Below, one piece after another: positions 26,330 through 35,378 of a stretch of DNA of 64,000 nucleotides (position 1 is the first letter of the stretch; the number at the start of each line of letters is the position of its first letter). The stretch lies in assembly GCA_041394845.1 (NCBI GenBank), contig JAWKHL010000001.1:1984001-2048000 (forward strand), in the 5' to 3' direction. Under the pieces are notes generated by a model. That model had not been told where the DNA came from. It did not search any database and was given only the letters and a program-made list of their open reading frames with translations. The DNA is from JAHCHG01 sp041394845. Its GTDB lineage: Bacteria; Acidobacteriota; Blastocatellia; Pyrinomonadales; Pyrinomonadaceae. The position numbers were made by a program, and so were the translations under genes.

Positions 26330-29300
26330 ATGACGACCAATTTGCAGATGATCCGATCCGTTTCAAATACGCTCCCCAAAATGAGATTTGTTTTTGTTTT
26401 ATTATTTTCGGGTTTGGTGTTGAGTTTGACAACGGCCACACGGGCGACGGTTTTTACGGTTACGAACTTAAATGACAGCGGTGCGGGTTCTCTGCGACAG
26501 GCGATTTTGGATGCCAACACACAGGCTTCGAGTGATGTCATTAACATTTCAGTAACGGGAACGATCACTTTGACGAGCGGGCAACTTTCCATTGCCAACA
26601 ACGGAAGTTTGACGATCAATGGTCCGGGGGCGAGTAATTTGGTCGTTTCGGGAAACAATGTGAGCCGTGTTTTTCAAATTCAACCATCGGCAAATGTTTC
26701 CATCAACTCGCTGACGGTCGCCAATGGACACCTCAATCCCTCACCCGACGGTTGCGGTGCGGGCATCCATGTTGATCAATCTGCCACATTTATCCTGAAT
26801 TCTTCGGTCGTCAGAAATAACAGAACCGATGATGTTTCCTGTGCCGCCGGTGGAGGAATCGCTAATCGTCTCCGTAGTGTTGCCACGATAATCAACTCGA
26901 CCATTAGTAATAACTACGCACGCATCGGTGCCGGAGTCTATAATCAACTCGGAACGACCTACATAATTAATTCGACCATCAGCAATAACACCGCTAAATT
27001 CATTAGCTCCGGTGTTTACGGATCAGATATAGACATCGTCAACTCTACCGTCAGCAATAACACGACGGAAAATGTTTCCAATAATTCGGGGACCATTTCC
27101 AACGCAGATTCGAGAGTTCCTTTTAATGTGATAAATTCCATCGTTGCCAACTCGATCGGAGCACCCGATTGTTACATAATTGCCGACATAACGATCAATT
27201 TTCAAAATTCTTTGGTCGAAGACGGAAGCTGCGGAGTGATCAACGGAGTCAACGGCAACCGGACGGGCGACCCGAATCTCGGTCCGCTCCAAAATAACGG
27301 CGGACCAACCCCGACGCACGCCCTTCTGCCCGGCAGTATCGCCATCAATGGCGGAAACAACTGGCTGGCGGCGGATCAAACCAGCCAACCGCTGATCAAC
27401 GATCAACGCGGAAGCGGTTTTACGCGCATCTCCGATCTGACGGTTGACATGGGGGCCTACGAACTCTTTATTACGGACCCCGCCCGATTTATGGCGACGA
27501 CCACCATCACGAGCGATTCTCCCGATCCGTCCGCTCAGGGAAACGCTTTCACCGTTTTTTACAATGTCGCGGTCGTGGCTCCGGGAACGGGCACGCCGAC
27601 CGGCACCGTGACGGTCAGCGACGGTGTTCAGAGCTGTACCGGAACGGTGGCGGCCGGACAATGCAGTTTGACATTAGACACCATCGGCAACAGATTCCTG
27701 AGGGCCAGTTACGCCGGAGATGCGAACTTTAACAATGGTATTTCAGCCGCTGAGCCGCATACGGTATCAGCGGTCGGACCGCCGTCGGTGACGGAACACC
27801 CGCAAAGCCAATCGGTGAATATCGGCAGTCCGGTAACATTTACATCGCGTGGCGGTGTCTTTGCCCAGACCGCTCCGAGTTCGCTGTCGGGCGGACAGGC
27901 GCTTTTCCCCGGACAATCCTTGATCTCTCCGAATTTCGGCTATCAGCTCGTCTATCAATTCGACGGCAACCTGGTTATGTATCGCGGCGATGGAGCCGTC
28001 CGCTGGGCTTCCAACACCGCCGGAACCTCGCCGGGACGGGCCGAAATGCAATCAGACGGAAATTTCGTCATCTATAATTCCGTCGGCACCCCGCTATTCG
28101 CCACGGGCACGGCGGGCAATCCGGGTTCCACGATAGTTATGCAATCGGACGGCAATCTCGTCGTTTATAATTCGGGAGGAACTCCGATCTTTTCGACGGG
28201 AACTTTTTCCAGCGTCCCGATTCCGACCGTGCAATGGCAGGTCAGCACCGACGGCGGTGCGAACTTCGCCGATATTGGCGGAGCCACCACTCCGATCCTG
28301 AGCTTTACGGCCGGTTCGGCCGATAACGGCAAACAATATCGGGCGGTCTTTACAAATCCATCCGGTTCGACCGCCAGTTCGGCGGCAATTTTAACGGTCA
28401 AAGCCAATACGACGATCACCATCACCAGCGATTCTCCCGATCCGACACAGCAGGGAGAGAATTTCAACGTTACTTTCAGCGTGGCGGTCGTGGCTCCCGG
28501 AACGGGAACGCCGACCGGCAATGTAACGGTCGGCGATGGCGTTAACAGCTGTGTCGGAACGGTGGCAACGGGACAATGCAGTTTGGCATTAAATACCGCC
28601 GGAAACAGAACGCTGACGGCAACTTACGCCGGAGACGCGAATTTTAACGGCAGTAGTTCAGCGGGTGAACCGCACACGGTTACGAATCTTCCGCCGGAAA
28701 CTTTGGTCGTTGACAACACGAGTAACGACGGTAATTTATCGGCTTGCACTGCCGGAGCAAATGATTGCAGTCTGCCGGGAGCGATCAATCATGCAAATGC
28801 TTACCCCGGAGACGACACGATCGATTTCGATGCGGGGATTTTTTCCTCTCCGCAGACGATTTCACTGGCTTCGGGACAGCGTTCACAACTGGTTATTAAC
28901 AACAACGGTAAACTGACCATCAATGGGCCGGGAGCAGACCGTTTGAGCGTCTCGAACGCAGATTCTAACAGTCGTGTGATTTTGATAGATAGAAACGTCG
29001 TCGTCGAGATAAGCGGTTTGACCATCAAAAACGGCGTGATATTAGATTCAGGTGGGGGAATTTTCAATGAGTTCGGTGCAACCCTAACTTTGACCAACTG
29101 CACCGTCAGCGGAAATTCTGCTCTCAATGGCAATGGCGGCGGAATATTCAACTTCGGCACGGCAAATGTAACGAACAGCACCATCAGCGGAAATTCTTCC
29201 CAATCGGGCGGCGGCGGTATTGCCAGTTTCGGCACAATGACTTTGACGAACAGCACCGTCAGCGGAAATGCTGAATACGGTAGCACTGGCGGCGGTATTA

Positions 29301-30259
29301 ACAATTCCGGCACGTTAAATCTGATCTACAGCACCGTCACCGGAAATTCCTCGAATTTCTTCGGCGGCGGCATTTACGACAATGGCGGCAATTTTAACAG
29401 CCGCAATTCGATCATTGCGGGAAATACGGCTTTCAACGGCGGTCCCGATTTCAGCGGCACGATCAATTCACAGGGCTATAATCTGATCGGCAATGATTCC
29501 GGAGCGAGCATCACCGGCGACCCGACCGGCAATATCCTCAATCAAAATCCGCAACTCGCCCCTTTGGGTTTCTATGGCGGTCAAACCCAAACTCACGCTC
29601 TTTTATCAAATTCACCCGCCGTCAATAACGGAAACTCTTCGGGCGCTCCACCCGCCGATCAGCGCGGGGCCGGAAGAGTCGGCAACACGGACATCGGCGC
29701 GTTCGAACTCAACAACTCGGCCAACGGCGGCAATTATGTCGCCCAGCTTCCCGACGGCCGCCAGATGAATCCTTACAGCTATGATCTGATCCCCGACAAC
29801 GGCTCGTTCACCTACACCGTTTCGGGCGGCGCACTGCCGAACGGTCTCAATCTGACGACGCACCTTGCTCCGGCGGCGATTGTCGGCATTTCGGGGACAC
29901 CGACCAATTCCGGCAACTTCAATTTCTCGGTCACTGCCTCGGACGGCACCAATTCAAACATCACCGATTATGCTCTGAATATTCTCGCTCCGACCGCCGC
30001 CGGAATCTCGGTGTCGGGCAGAGTTTTGACAAATTCGGGCCGGGGCATCTTCAATGCGGTCGTCACCCTGACCGAACAGACCGGCGCGAGGCGAATGGTC
30101 CGGACGAATCAGTTCGGTTATTTCAATTTTGTTGAGATCGGCGCCGGACAGACGATCGTTCTGTCGGTCAGTTCAAAACAATATCATTTTGTCGATCAGG
30201 TCTTGTTTGTCTCCGAGGACGCGAAGGGACTCGATTTCATCGCCGTCGGCGGAAGATGA
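26330..30259 (+). CDS. large secreted beta-helix / Ig-like / bulb-lectin surface protein
   Basis: A 1309-residue exported protein. GAGG lies about 10 bases before the ATG; the signal peptide starts at an internal Met18 (MRFVFVLLFSGLVLS). Order of parts: beta-helix with SNNT/NST repeats and a choice-of-anchor Q end (GGPTPTHALLPGSIAINGG), about 44-380; Ig-like repeat 390-478; a second Ig-like domain (about 482-692) interrupted by a bulb-type lectin (about 508-628) with three QxDxNxVxY mannose motifs (QFDGNLVMY, QSDGNFVIY, QSDGNLVVY); Ig-like repeat 693-785; second beta-helix with anchor Q end (about 790-1130); a putative Ig domain; and a carboxypeptidase-regulatory-like C-terminus (1225-1305). 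It likely binds sugars at the cell surface or as a released adhesin. The C-terminal module may act in sorting (inference). Confidence 0.9.
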   Translation: MTTNLQMIRSVSNTLPKMRFVFVLLFSGLVLSLTTATRATVFTVTNLNDSGAGSLRQAILDANTQASSDVINISVTGTITLTSGQLSIANNGSLTINGPGASNLVVSGNNVSRVFQIQPSANVSINSLTVANGHLNPSPDGCGAGIHVDQSATFILNSSVVRNNRTDDVSCAAGGGIANRLRSVATIINSTISNNYARIGAGVYNQLGTTYIINSTISNNTAKFISSGVYGSDIDIVNSTVSNNTTENVSNNSGTISNADSRVPFNVINSIVANSIGAPDCYIIADITINFQNSLVEDGSCGVINGVNGNRTGDPNLGPLQNNGGPTPTHALLPGSIAINGGNNWLAADQTSQPLINDQRGSGFTRISDLTVDMGAYELFITDPARFMATTTITSDSPDPSAQGNAFTVFYNVAVVAPGTGTPTGTVTVSDGVQSCTGTVAAGQCSLTLDTIGNRFLRASYAGDANFNNGISAAEPHTVSAVGPPSVTEHPQSQSVNIGSPVTFTSRGGVFAQTAPSSLSGGQALFPGQSLISPNFGYQLVYQFDGNLVMYRGDGAVRWASNTAGTSPGRAEMQSDGNFVIYNSVGTPLFATGTAGNPGSTIVMQSDGNLVVYNSGGTPIFSTGTFSSVPIPTVQWQVSTDGGANFADIGGATTPILSFTAGSADNGKQYRAVFTNPSGSTASSAAILTVKANTTITITSDSPDPTQQGENFNVTFSVAVVAPGTGTPTGNVTVGDGVNSCVGTVATGQCSLALNTAGNRTLTATYAGDANFNGSSSAGEPHTVTNLPPETLVVDNTSNDGNLSACTAGANDCSLPGAINHANAYPGDDTIDFDAGIFSSPQTISLASGQRSQLVINNNGKLTINGPGADRLSVSNADSNSRVILIDRNVVVEISGLTIKNGVILDSGGGIFNEFGATLTLTNCTVSGNSALNGNGGGIFNFGTANVTNSTISGNSSQSGGGGIASFGTMTLTNSTVSGNAEYGSTGGGINNSGTLNLIYSTVTGNSSNFFGGGIYDNGGNFNSRNSIIAGNTAFNGGPDFSGTINSQGYNLIGNDSGASITGDPTGNILNQNPQLAPLGFYGGQTQTHALLSNSPAVNNGNSSGAPPADQRGAGRVGNTDIGAFELNNSANGGNYVAQLPDGRQMNPYSYDLIPDNGSFTYTVSGGALPNGLNLTTHLAPAAIVGISGTPTNSGNFNFSVTASDGTNSNITDYALNILAPTAAGISVSGRVLTNSGRGIFNAVVTLTEQTGARRMVRTNQFGYFNFVEIGAGQTIVLSVSSKQYHFVDQVLFVSEDAKGLDFIAVGGR

Positions 30260-30674
30260 TTTACGGCAATTTCGGATCTCGGATCTCAAATTTCAGATTT
30301 ATTTGCGGCTAATTTTCCGAGGTCTGAGATCCGAGGTCTGAGATCCCCGGCTTATTATTGACTTGCTTTTTTCGAAAAAATACTTTTTGATTACGGGTGG
30401 TTTAATAAAAAAAAGAAGTTTTCCCGGTTGTTTGCCCCGCATAACCTGAAAAGTATGAGGGGCAAACGGGTCGTTTGGATTCGGATCTGTTTTGACCCAA
30501 AGGGCGGATCGGGAAAGGCTGAATTTCAGAAACGGTAATTGTAAATTCTAAACTGTAAATTATTAATTATTTCGGAAATAGAGCTTTTTTTATCCGAACC
30601 AATTAAAAATTTAACATTAAGAATTTTCTATCCATCTCAATCTTTTTAATAGTATTTTTGAGGAGTCAATAATA
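30260..30674. other. 415-base gene-free interval
   Basis: It holds a degenerate inverted repeat of GGATCTC/GAGATCC units (30273-30346). The rest is AT-rich DNA in which I see no gene. The ribosome binding site of the hydrolase (GAGGAG) is at its right end. Confidence 0.65.
30273..30346. repeat. degenerate inverted heptamer repeat
   Basis: Left arm about 30273-30298 (CGGATCTCGGATCTCAAATT); right arm about 30318-30346 (GAGGTCTGAGATCCGAGGTC and onward), roughly its reverse complement with period about 7. A related block without a partner lies at 38163-38200. Confidence 0.7.
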
Positions 30675-32642
30675 ATGCGAAGCAGAAATTTTCGGATGTT
30701 TTTGTGGCTGGCGGGGACGGTTTCGATCATCCTCTCCTTTAACAACGCCTTCGGACAGCGGCGGGCTTCGGCGGACGACGCCGAACTGATCGCCCGGAGG
30801 AACGCGGCCGAGGAGGAACTGCAAAAGATCGCCGCAATCGAACGCAAGGTGATGGTTCCGATGCGCGACGGAAAACGGATGGCGGCCGACGTTTACCGGC
30901 CCAAAGACGATTCCAAAAAATATCCGATCATCTTTTCGAGGACTCCTTACAATTTCAATTTCTGGGACGTTCGCCTCGGAGCGCCGCGCGACATGACGAG
31001 CATTCTCGAAGCCGTCAAACGCGGTTACGCTTACGTCGTTATGAACGAGCGCGGACATTTTTTCTCCGAGGGCAATTACGACATCCTCGGCCCGCCTCTG
31101 ACCGACGGCGACGACGCCCTTTCCTGGATGTCGTCGCAACGATGGTCGAACGGCAAGGTCGGAACGATCGGCTGTTCCTCGACCGCCGAATGGCAACTGG
31201 CGGTGGCGGCCGGCGGAAATCCGGCGTTTTCGACGATGATCGTGCAGGGCTTCGGGGCCGGAGTCGGGCGGGTCGGCCCGTATTACGAACAGGGCAACTG
31301 GTATCGCGGCGGCGCGGTCCAGATGCTCTTTATCGCCTGGCTTTACGGCCAGCAGAATCAGGTCCGGCCGATGCCTCCGCCAAGCGCCTCGCGGGAAGAT
31401 TTGATCAGCGCTTCGAGGATGTTCGATCTGGCGCCGCAAATGCCGCCGGTCGATTGGTCCGAAGCGCTCAGGCATCTGCCCGAACAGGACATCATCAAGG
31501 CCGTCGGAGGGCCGCGCGGGATCTTTGCCGACGAGATGCCGGTCGCCACCGGCGGGGCGATGATCCGCCGTGCGCCGAATGATCCGGCCTGGTACAAAGG
31601 CGGTCTTTGGCACGACGATATGCCGATCAACATTCCCGGTTTCTGGTTCGTCTCCTGGTACGACGTCTCTTCGGGGCCGAATCTGGCGGCCTACAATCAC
31701 GTCCGCAAAACCGCGTCGCCCGAGATCGCCGACAAGCAGTATCTGGTCATCGCGCCGACCCTCCACTGCGGCTACAAACGGGCGACCGAAAACACGGTCG
31801 TCGGCGAGCGGAGCATGGGCGATGCGCGGCTCGATTACGACGAGATGACCTACGGCTGGTTCGATCATTTCCTCAAGGGCGAGGACAACGGGGTTCTGAA
31901 GAAAATGCCGAAGGTCCGCTATTTCACGATGGGTCTCAACAAATGGCAGACCTCCGAGTCGTGGCCGCCGAAAGGCGCCGAACCGGTCGCCTTTTATCTT
32001 TCGAGCGGCGGCAAAGCCAACAGCTTGAACGGCGACGGCAAACTGTTGGCTTTGCCGCCCGCCGCCGACGCCCCCGACCGTTTCAAATACGATCCGATGA
32101 ACCCGGTCCCGTCCTACGGCGGAAATGTCTGCTGTACGGGCAACGCCGTTCAGGGCGGAGCCTTCGATCAACGAAAGATGGAGGAGCGTTCCGACATCCT
32201 CGTTTACACCACCGAACCTTTCAAGGAAGGCGTCGAACTGAGCGGCCCGGTCGAAGTGACGCTTTATGTTTCTTCGGACGCCAAGGACACGGATTTTACG
32301 GTCAAACTGATCGACGTTTACCCGGACGGCACCGCCTACAATCTCGACGAGACGATCCAGCGGATGCGTTACCGCGAGGGCTACGACCGGCCTCCGGTCT
32401 GGATGGAGGACGGTCAGGTTTACAAGGTCGCCCTTTCGCCGCTCAACACGAGCAATTATTTCCCGGCCGGACACCGACTGCGGATCGAGGTTTCGAGCAG
32501 CAACTTCCCGCGCTTCGACCGCAACCTGAACACCGGCGGCAACAATTATGACGAAGCCAAAGGTGTCGTCGCGAGCAATGCCGTTCACCACTCGAAACAA
32601 TATCCGTCGGAGGTCAAGATCACGGTGATAAAGAAGAAATAG
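30675..32642 (+). CDS. secreted CocE/NonD family alpha/beta hydrolase
   Basis: A 655-residue exported hydrolase with a signal peptide (1-30). The alpha/beta hydrolase domain (about 55-400) opens with KVMVPMRDGKRMAADVYRPK and has the nucleophile elbow GTIGCSSTAEWQLA, where Ser follows GC instead of the usual GxSYGG. It also contains NERGHFFSEGNYD. The C-terminal jelly-roll domain (about 440-650; EGVELSGPVEVTLYVSSDAKDTDFTVKLIDVYPDG) is the X-Pro dipeptidyl-peptidase C-terminal type. Relatives include cocaine esterase, X-prolyl dipeptidyl peptidases and cephalosporin/glutaryl acylases, so the substrate is an ester or peptide amide, not defined here. Start has GAGGAG 10 bases upstream. A hairpin terminator follows. 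Confidence 0.93.
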   Translation: MRSRNFRMFLWLAGTVSIILSFNNAFGQRRASADDAELIARRNAAEEELQKIAAIERKVMVPMRDGKRMAADVYRPKDDSKKYPIIFSRTPYNFNFWDVRLGAPRDMTSILEAVKRGYAYVVMNERGHFFSEGNYDILGPPLTDGDDALSWMSSQRWSNGKVGTIGCSSTAEWQLAVAAGGNPAFSTMIVQGFGAGVGRVGPYYEQGNWYRGGAVQMLFIAWLYGQQNQVRPMPPPSASREDLISASRMFDLAPQMPPVDWSEALRHLPEQDIIKAVGGPRGIFADEMPVATGGAMIRRAPNDPAWYKGGLWHDDMPINIPGFWFVSWYDVSSGPNLAAYNHVRKTASPEIADKQYLVIAPTLHCGYKRATENTVVGERSMGDARLDYDEMTYGWFDHFLKGEDNGVLKKMPKVRYFTMGLNKWQTSESWPPKGAEPVAFYLSSGGKANSLNGDGKLLALPPAADAPDRFKYDPMNPVPSYGGNVCCTGNAVQGGAFDQRKMEERSDILVYTTEPFKEGVELSGPVEVTLYVSSDAKDTDFTVKLIDVYPDGTAYNLDETIQRMRYREGYDRPPVWMEDGQVYKVALSPLNTSNYFPAGHRLRIEVSSSNFPRFDRNLNTGGNNYDEAKGVVASNAVHHSKQYPSEVKITVIKKK

Positions 32643-32662
32643 GAGCCGGATCTGGAAAAGCC

Positions 32663-32706
32663 AAAAGGGATTGAAGTGATAAAAATTATTTGACCAATCC
32701 CTTTTT
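32663..32706 (+). terminator. intrinsic terminator after the CocE-type hydrolase
   Basis: An 11-bp perfect stem (AAAAGGGATTG at 32663-32673, CAATCCCTTTT at 32695-32705) with an AT-rich 21-base loop ends in a run of T. It lies 21 bases after the stop codon. Confidence 0.8.
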
Positions 32707-32754
32707 CCGTCCCCCAAGCGGCCGTTCTTCCGCAATTTTTCAAATCGGTGTTTT

Positions 32755-33177
32755 ATGTCCAGATTCATTTTTGCCACATTTTTCTTTTTGGCGACCGCGC
32801 TTTTGCTGAGTTCCTGCAACCAGGACAGAGCGGCCGATTCGAAAATCTGGAATGAAACGGCAACCAAAGGCTTTTTGACGATCTCCGAGTTGCGGCAGAA
32901 ACATCCCGCCACCGGCATTTATGAAACCGAGGGCTTTATCGTCGATACCTCAAAATGCAAATGCCCGCCCGGCGCCATGTGCAAATGCGCGCCGGACAGC
33001 ATCACGGTTGCGGAGGGCGATAAGATACCCGAAAAGGAAAAGTCGATCCGGATTTTAACCGATCCCGATAATTTCCGGCGCCAACGAAAATACGGGTTCA
33101 AAATAAAAATTGCGGACGATGAAAGTGCGGACGAACCGAATGAAGTCTTTTTTCTGATGGCTTACCAGCCAAAATAA
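32755..33177 (+). CDS. Cys-rich small lipoprotein, paralogue 1
   Basis: A 140-residue lipoprotein with lipobox LLSSC (Cys21). The mature part holds a segment GIYETEGFIVDTSKCKCPPG followed by AMCKCAPDSITVAE, that is four Cys in two C-x-C pairs around a Pro-rich turn. The region after it (IRILTDPDNFRRQRKYGFKIKI) is strand-like, resembling an OB-type barrel. The next gene encodes a diverged copy, so these are tandem duplicates. Function is unknown; metal binding or a disulfide-stabilised loop is possible. Confidence 0.75.
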   Translation: MSRFIFATFFFLATALLLSSCNQDRAADSKIWNETATKGFLTISELRQKHPATGIYETEGFIVDTSKCKCPPGAMCKCAPDSITVAEGDKIPEKEKSIRILTDPDNFRRQRKYGFKIKIADDESADEPNEVFFLMAYQPK

Positions 33178-33211
33178 AAAGTAACCGAAAGTTTTTTGAC
33201 GGATATTAGAA

Positions 33212-33670
33212 ATGGGGTTTTCAATAAAAATCGACCGGATAAAATTAGCGCCATTTTTCTTTCTTCTCGCCGTACTTTTACCTTCGTGCAAGACGGGCGA
33301 ACTTCAAGATGACAAAACCGATTTTGGCCGACTCAGGACGATCCGGGAAATCCGGGACCGACGGGTTAAACCCGGAATACACAGCACCTCCGGTTTTGTC
33401 ACCGGGATCTATCACTGCCCTCCCTGTCCTGCGGGTTTCTCTTGCGAACCGTGCCGTCGCGGGAACAGCATCACGATCGCCGAGGAAAACAAAACGAACG
33501 AGAGCGGACGGATCACCGGGGATGAACTTCTTTTATCGACGGATGACCCGAATTCATTTGAAAAAGGGCGAAAATATCTGTTCCGGATCGAGGTCACGGA
33601 CGAAAAACTGACGAACGATCCGGAGTTTCGATTGATCAGAATCATCCATCATCAACCGGTCAACAAATAG
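33212..33670 (+). CDS. Cys-rich small lipoprotein, paralogue 2
   Basis: A 152-residue lipoprotein with lipobox VLLPSC (Cys26). It shares the plan of the preceding gene: TIREIRDRRVKPGIHSTSGF aligns with TISELRQKHPATGIYETEGF. CPPCPAGFSCEPCRRGNSIT aligns with CKCPPGAMCKCAPDSIT, and DDPNSFEKGRKYLFRIEV with TDPDNFRRQRKYGFKIKI. The Cys spacing has changed to two CxxC-like pairs. It begins 34 bases after paralogue 1 and is probably co-transcribed. Not recognised beyond this. Confidence 0.75.
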   Translation: MGFSIKIDRIKLAPFFFLLAVLLPSCKTGELQDDKTDFGRLRTIREIRDRRVKPGIHSTSGFVTGIYHCPPCPAGFSCEPCRRGNSITIAEENKTNESGRITGDELLLSTDDPNSFEKGRKYLFRIEVTDEKLTNDPEFRLIRIIHHQPVNK

Positions 33671-33993
33671 CCGAAACCGAAGATAAAGAAAACCGGGGGA
33701 ATACCGGGGTTATTTAAACCGTTTGAGCGGTTAACTTTGAAAAAGAACCTTAACAAAGGTTTCAGGTCGGGAAGGGTTGCGCAAGCGCCCGCCGGATGCA
33801 GCCCAAACGTTCCTTACACTCAATCACAAACCGCTCTAGTTGCCGGGCCGAGAATCAGACCGATTGCCGATTCCCGTCTCCCCGAGAAAGGTCATTTCGA
33901 GAGTTTCGACCGTTTCTTTTCCGTCGCCGGCCGGTCGGTTGCCAAATATGCAGGCCGCAACCGATTTCTTCAGCCGAAACGCTGAGCTTTAAG
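33671..33993. other. 323-base gap containing a gene relic
   Basis: Apart from the serine-hydrolase fragment at 33836-33956, I see no gene or clear regulatory structure here. Confidence 0.55.
33836..33956 (-). pseudogene. C-terminal relic of a serine hydrolase
   Basis: On the minus strand the frame reads RPAGDGKETVETLEMTFLGE and ends in TAG at 33836-33838. It matches the end of the serine hydrolase at 36709-38127 (RPVRNGKETVETVEMTFLGE), and the DNA is also nearly identical over about 60 bases. Nothing upstream resembles the rest of the gene, so only the 3' end of a paralogue remains. Confidence 0.75.
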
Positions 33994-34377
33994 TTAGGCA
34001 AGATTCGGCGGATTGCTCGTCGCAAAAAGATAGCGATGAATTTTCCAATCGCCGTTTTCGTTACGAAAAATAAACAACTCGTTGTTCGCCTCTTTTACTT
34101 TAGAATTATTTGCCAGAATCGTCGTTTCGCCTTCCGAAGAAGTTCTGACGAAAGCCAGAATCCCAAATTCCTCGACTTCGTACAAAGTAAATTTGACGTT
34201 CAGCCGAATGGTTTTGAAAACGTGGTCATATCCTGCTCGGACTGCCTCACGTCCTTCCAAAGCGACGGAATTCTGAGGCATAAAGACCGGATTTTCTCCG
34301 TAAAGTTTCATTACTTCTTCAGTCGAGGACGTGTTTAAAGCCCTTTCGTATTCGTTGATAACTTCCTTGATTGTCAT
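33994..34377 (-). CDS. YybH/SnoaL-like NTF2-fold protein
   Basis: A 127-residue cytoplasmic protein of the NTF2-like fold: helices EVINEYERALNTSSTEEVMKLYGENPVFMPQNSVALEGREAVRAGYDHVF followed by a curved sheet (VKFTLYEVEEFGILAFVRT...ELFIFRNENGDWKIHRYLF). The pattern is that of the YybH/SgcJ group annotated as putative isomerases or dehydratases without proof. Start is certain: GGAGG 5 bases before the ATG at 34375-34377. It lies downstream of the Crp/Fnr regulator gene on the same strand. Confidence 0.88.
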   Translation of the reverse strand: MTIKEVINEYERALNTSSTEEVMKLYGENPVFMPQNSVALEGREAVRAGYDHVFKTIRLNVKFTLYEVEEFGILAFVRTSSEGETTILANNSKVKEANNELFIFRNENGDWKIHRYLFATSNPPNLA

Positions 34378-34536
34378 TTTTCCTCCATATGAATTTTAAT
34401 TCGGCGGCAACTCAAAGCTTATAGTCCAAACGGACATTCGGGATCGTTCTGATGTGACTTTCGCCGAACACCGGCGCCGTCTGTTCAAGAATGCCACGAA
34501 CAAAAAGCTTTTCGGAATAAACCAGGTTAAGAAATT

Positions 34537-35145
34537 TTATTGAACTTGTTTAAGATTTGCAGGCTTTTTTTGGCTTAAATTTTTGCGGATCTTGCTCAGA
34601 AATTCGGGCGTGATGCCGATGAATGAAGCGATTTGAATTTGAGACAAACGGTTAACAAGCTGCGGGTAATTTTCGACAAAACTCAGGTATCTTTCTTCGG
34701 CGGTCGAGCTGATTCCCTGTAAGACTCTTTTCTGGAGCTTAATGAAAGCATTTTCCATCATAATGCGGAAAACCCGATCAAAACTCGGATGATTGACGAA
34801 TGTTGCAATCAAATCGGGCTTAGCGATTTGCAAGACTTCCGAAGATTCGTGAGCATCTATGTAGAGCGAACTCGGAACTTCTTCATAAAAACTGCCAAGG
34901 TCGGCAATCCAAAAATCTTCGGGAGCAAACTGCAAGATGTGTTCGACTCCGCCTGTGTCAACATTATAGAGCCGCAAACAGCCTTGATTAACGAACGTGT
35001 AATGTCGGCAAACATCGCCAGCCTGCAAAAGATATTGTTTTCGCCGAATTTTTCTGTGGATTAAACGTGACGTGAAAAAATCAATCTCGGCGTTGCTTAG
35101 TGGTATCCATCGAGTGATGTTTTTGATAATAAGTTCGTCTTTCAT
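34537..35145 (-). CDS. Crp/Fnr family transcriptional regulator
   Basis: About 202 residues. A cyclic-nucleotide-binding-like barrel (residues about 25-125; RKQYLLQAGDVCRHYTFVNQG, LQFAPEDFWIADLGSFY) is followed by a long helix and a C-terminal helix-turn-helix (SQIQIASFIGITPEFLSKIRKNL). The barrel lacks the RxS cAMP phosphate-binding motif of CRP and there is no Fnr Cys cluster, so the ligand is unknown. Many such proteins in soil bacteria control a neighbouring oxidoreductase. It is divergent from the quinone reductase gene, which is the likely target. ATG at 35145 was chosen; a GTG two codons upstream lies nearer the GGAGG. Confidence 0.9.
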   Translation of the reverse strand: MKDELIIKNITRWIPLSNAEIDFFTSRLIHRKIRRKQYLLQAGDVCRHYTFVNQGCLRLYNVDTGGVEHILQFAPEDFWIADLGSFYEEVPSSLYIDAHESSEVLQIAKPDLIATFVNHPSFDRVFRIMMENAFIKLQKRVLQGISSTAEERYLSFVENYPQLVNRLSQIQIASFIGITPEFLSKIRKNLSQKKPANLKQVQ

Positions 35146-35378
35146 CGACACTGCTTTTATTTTCCTCCATTATTTTTATTTGAGCAATTAATTGCTTCAG
35201 AAACTGTTTTAAAACTAAAATTTAACTACGAAACATTCGAAATATAAGGAAAAATCAAAAATTGAAAATTATGTTAGTATTTCCTCAAACCTAAAAAACA
35301 TTCACAAACTCTCAAATGAGTGGGTTGGTTTTGAGTTTTGAGAAAAAATGATTTGGGGATTCACAAACTAATTTTATT

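Noticed and set aside
30666..32918. A 750-codon open frame on the minus strand
   Set aside because: It is fully antisense to the CocE-type hydrolase, which has a signal peptide, catalytic motifs and a ribosome binding site. The minus-strand frame has His/Arg/Asp-rich composition without domains and is a by-product of codon bias.
33737..33985. An 82-codon plus-strand frame
   Set aside because: Its sequence is the antisense of the serine-hydrolase relic on the minus strand.
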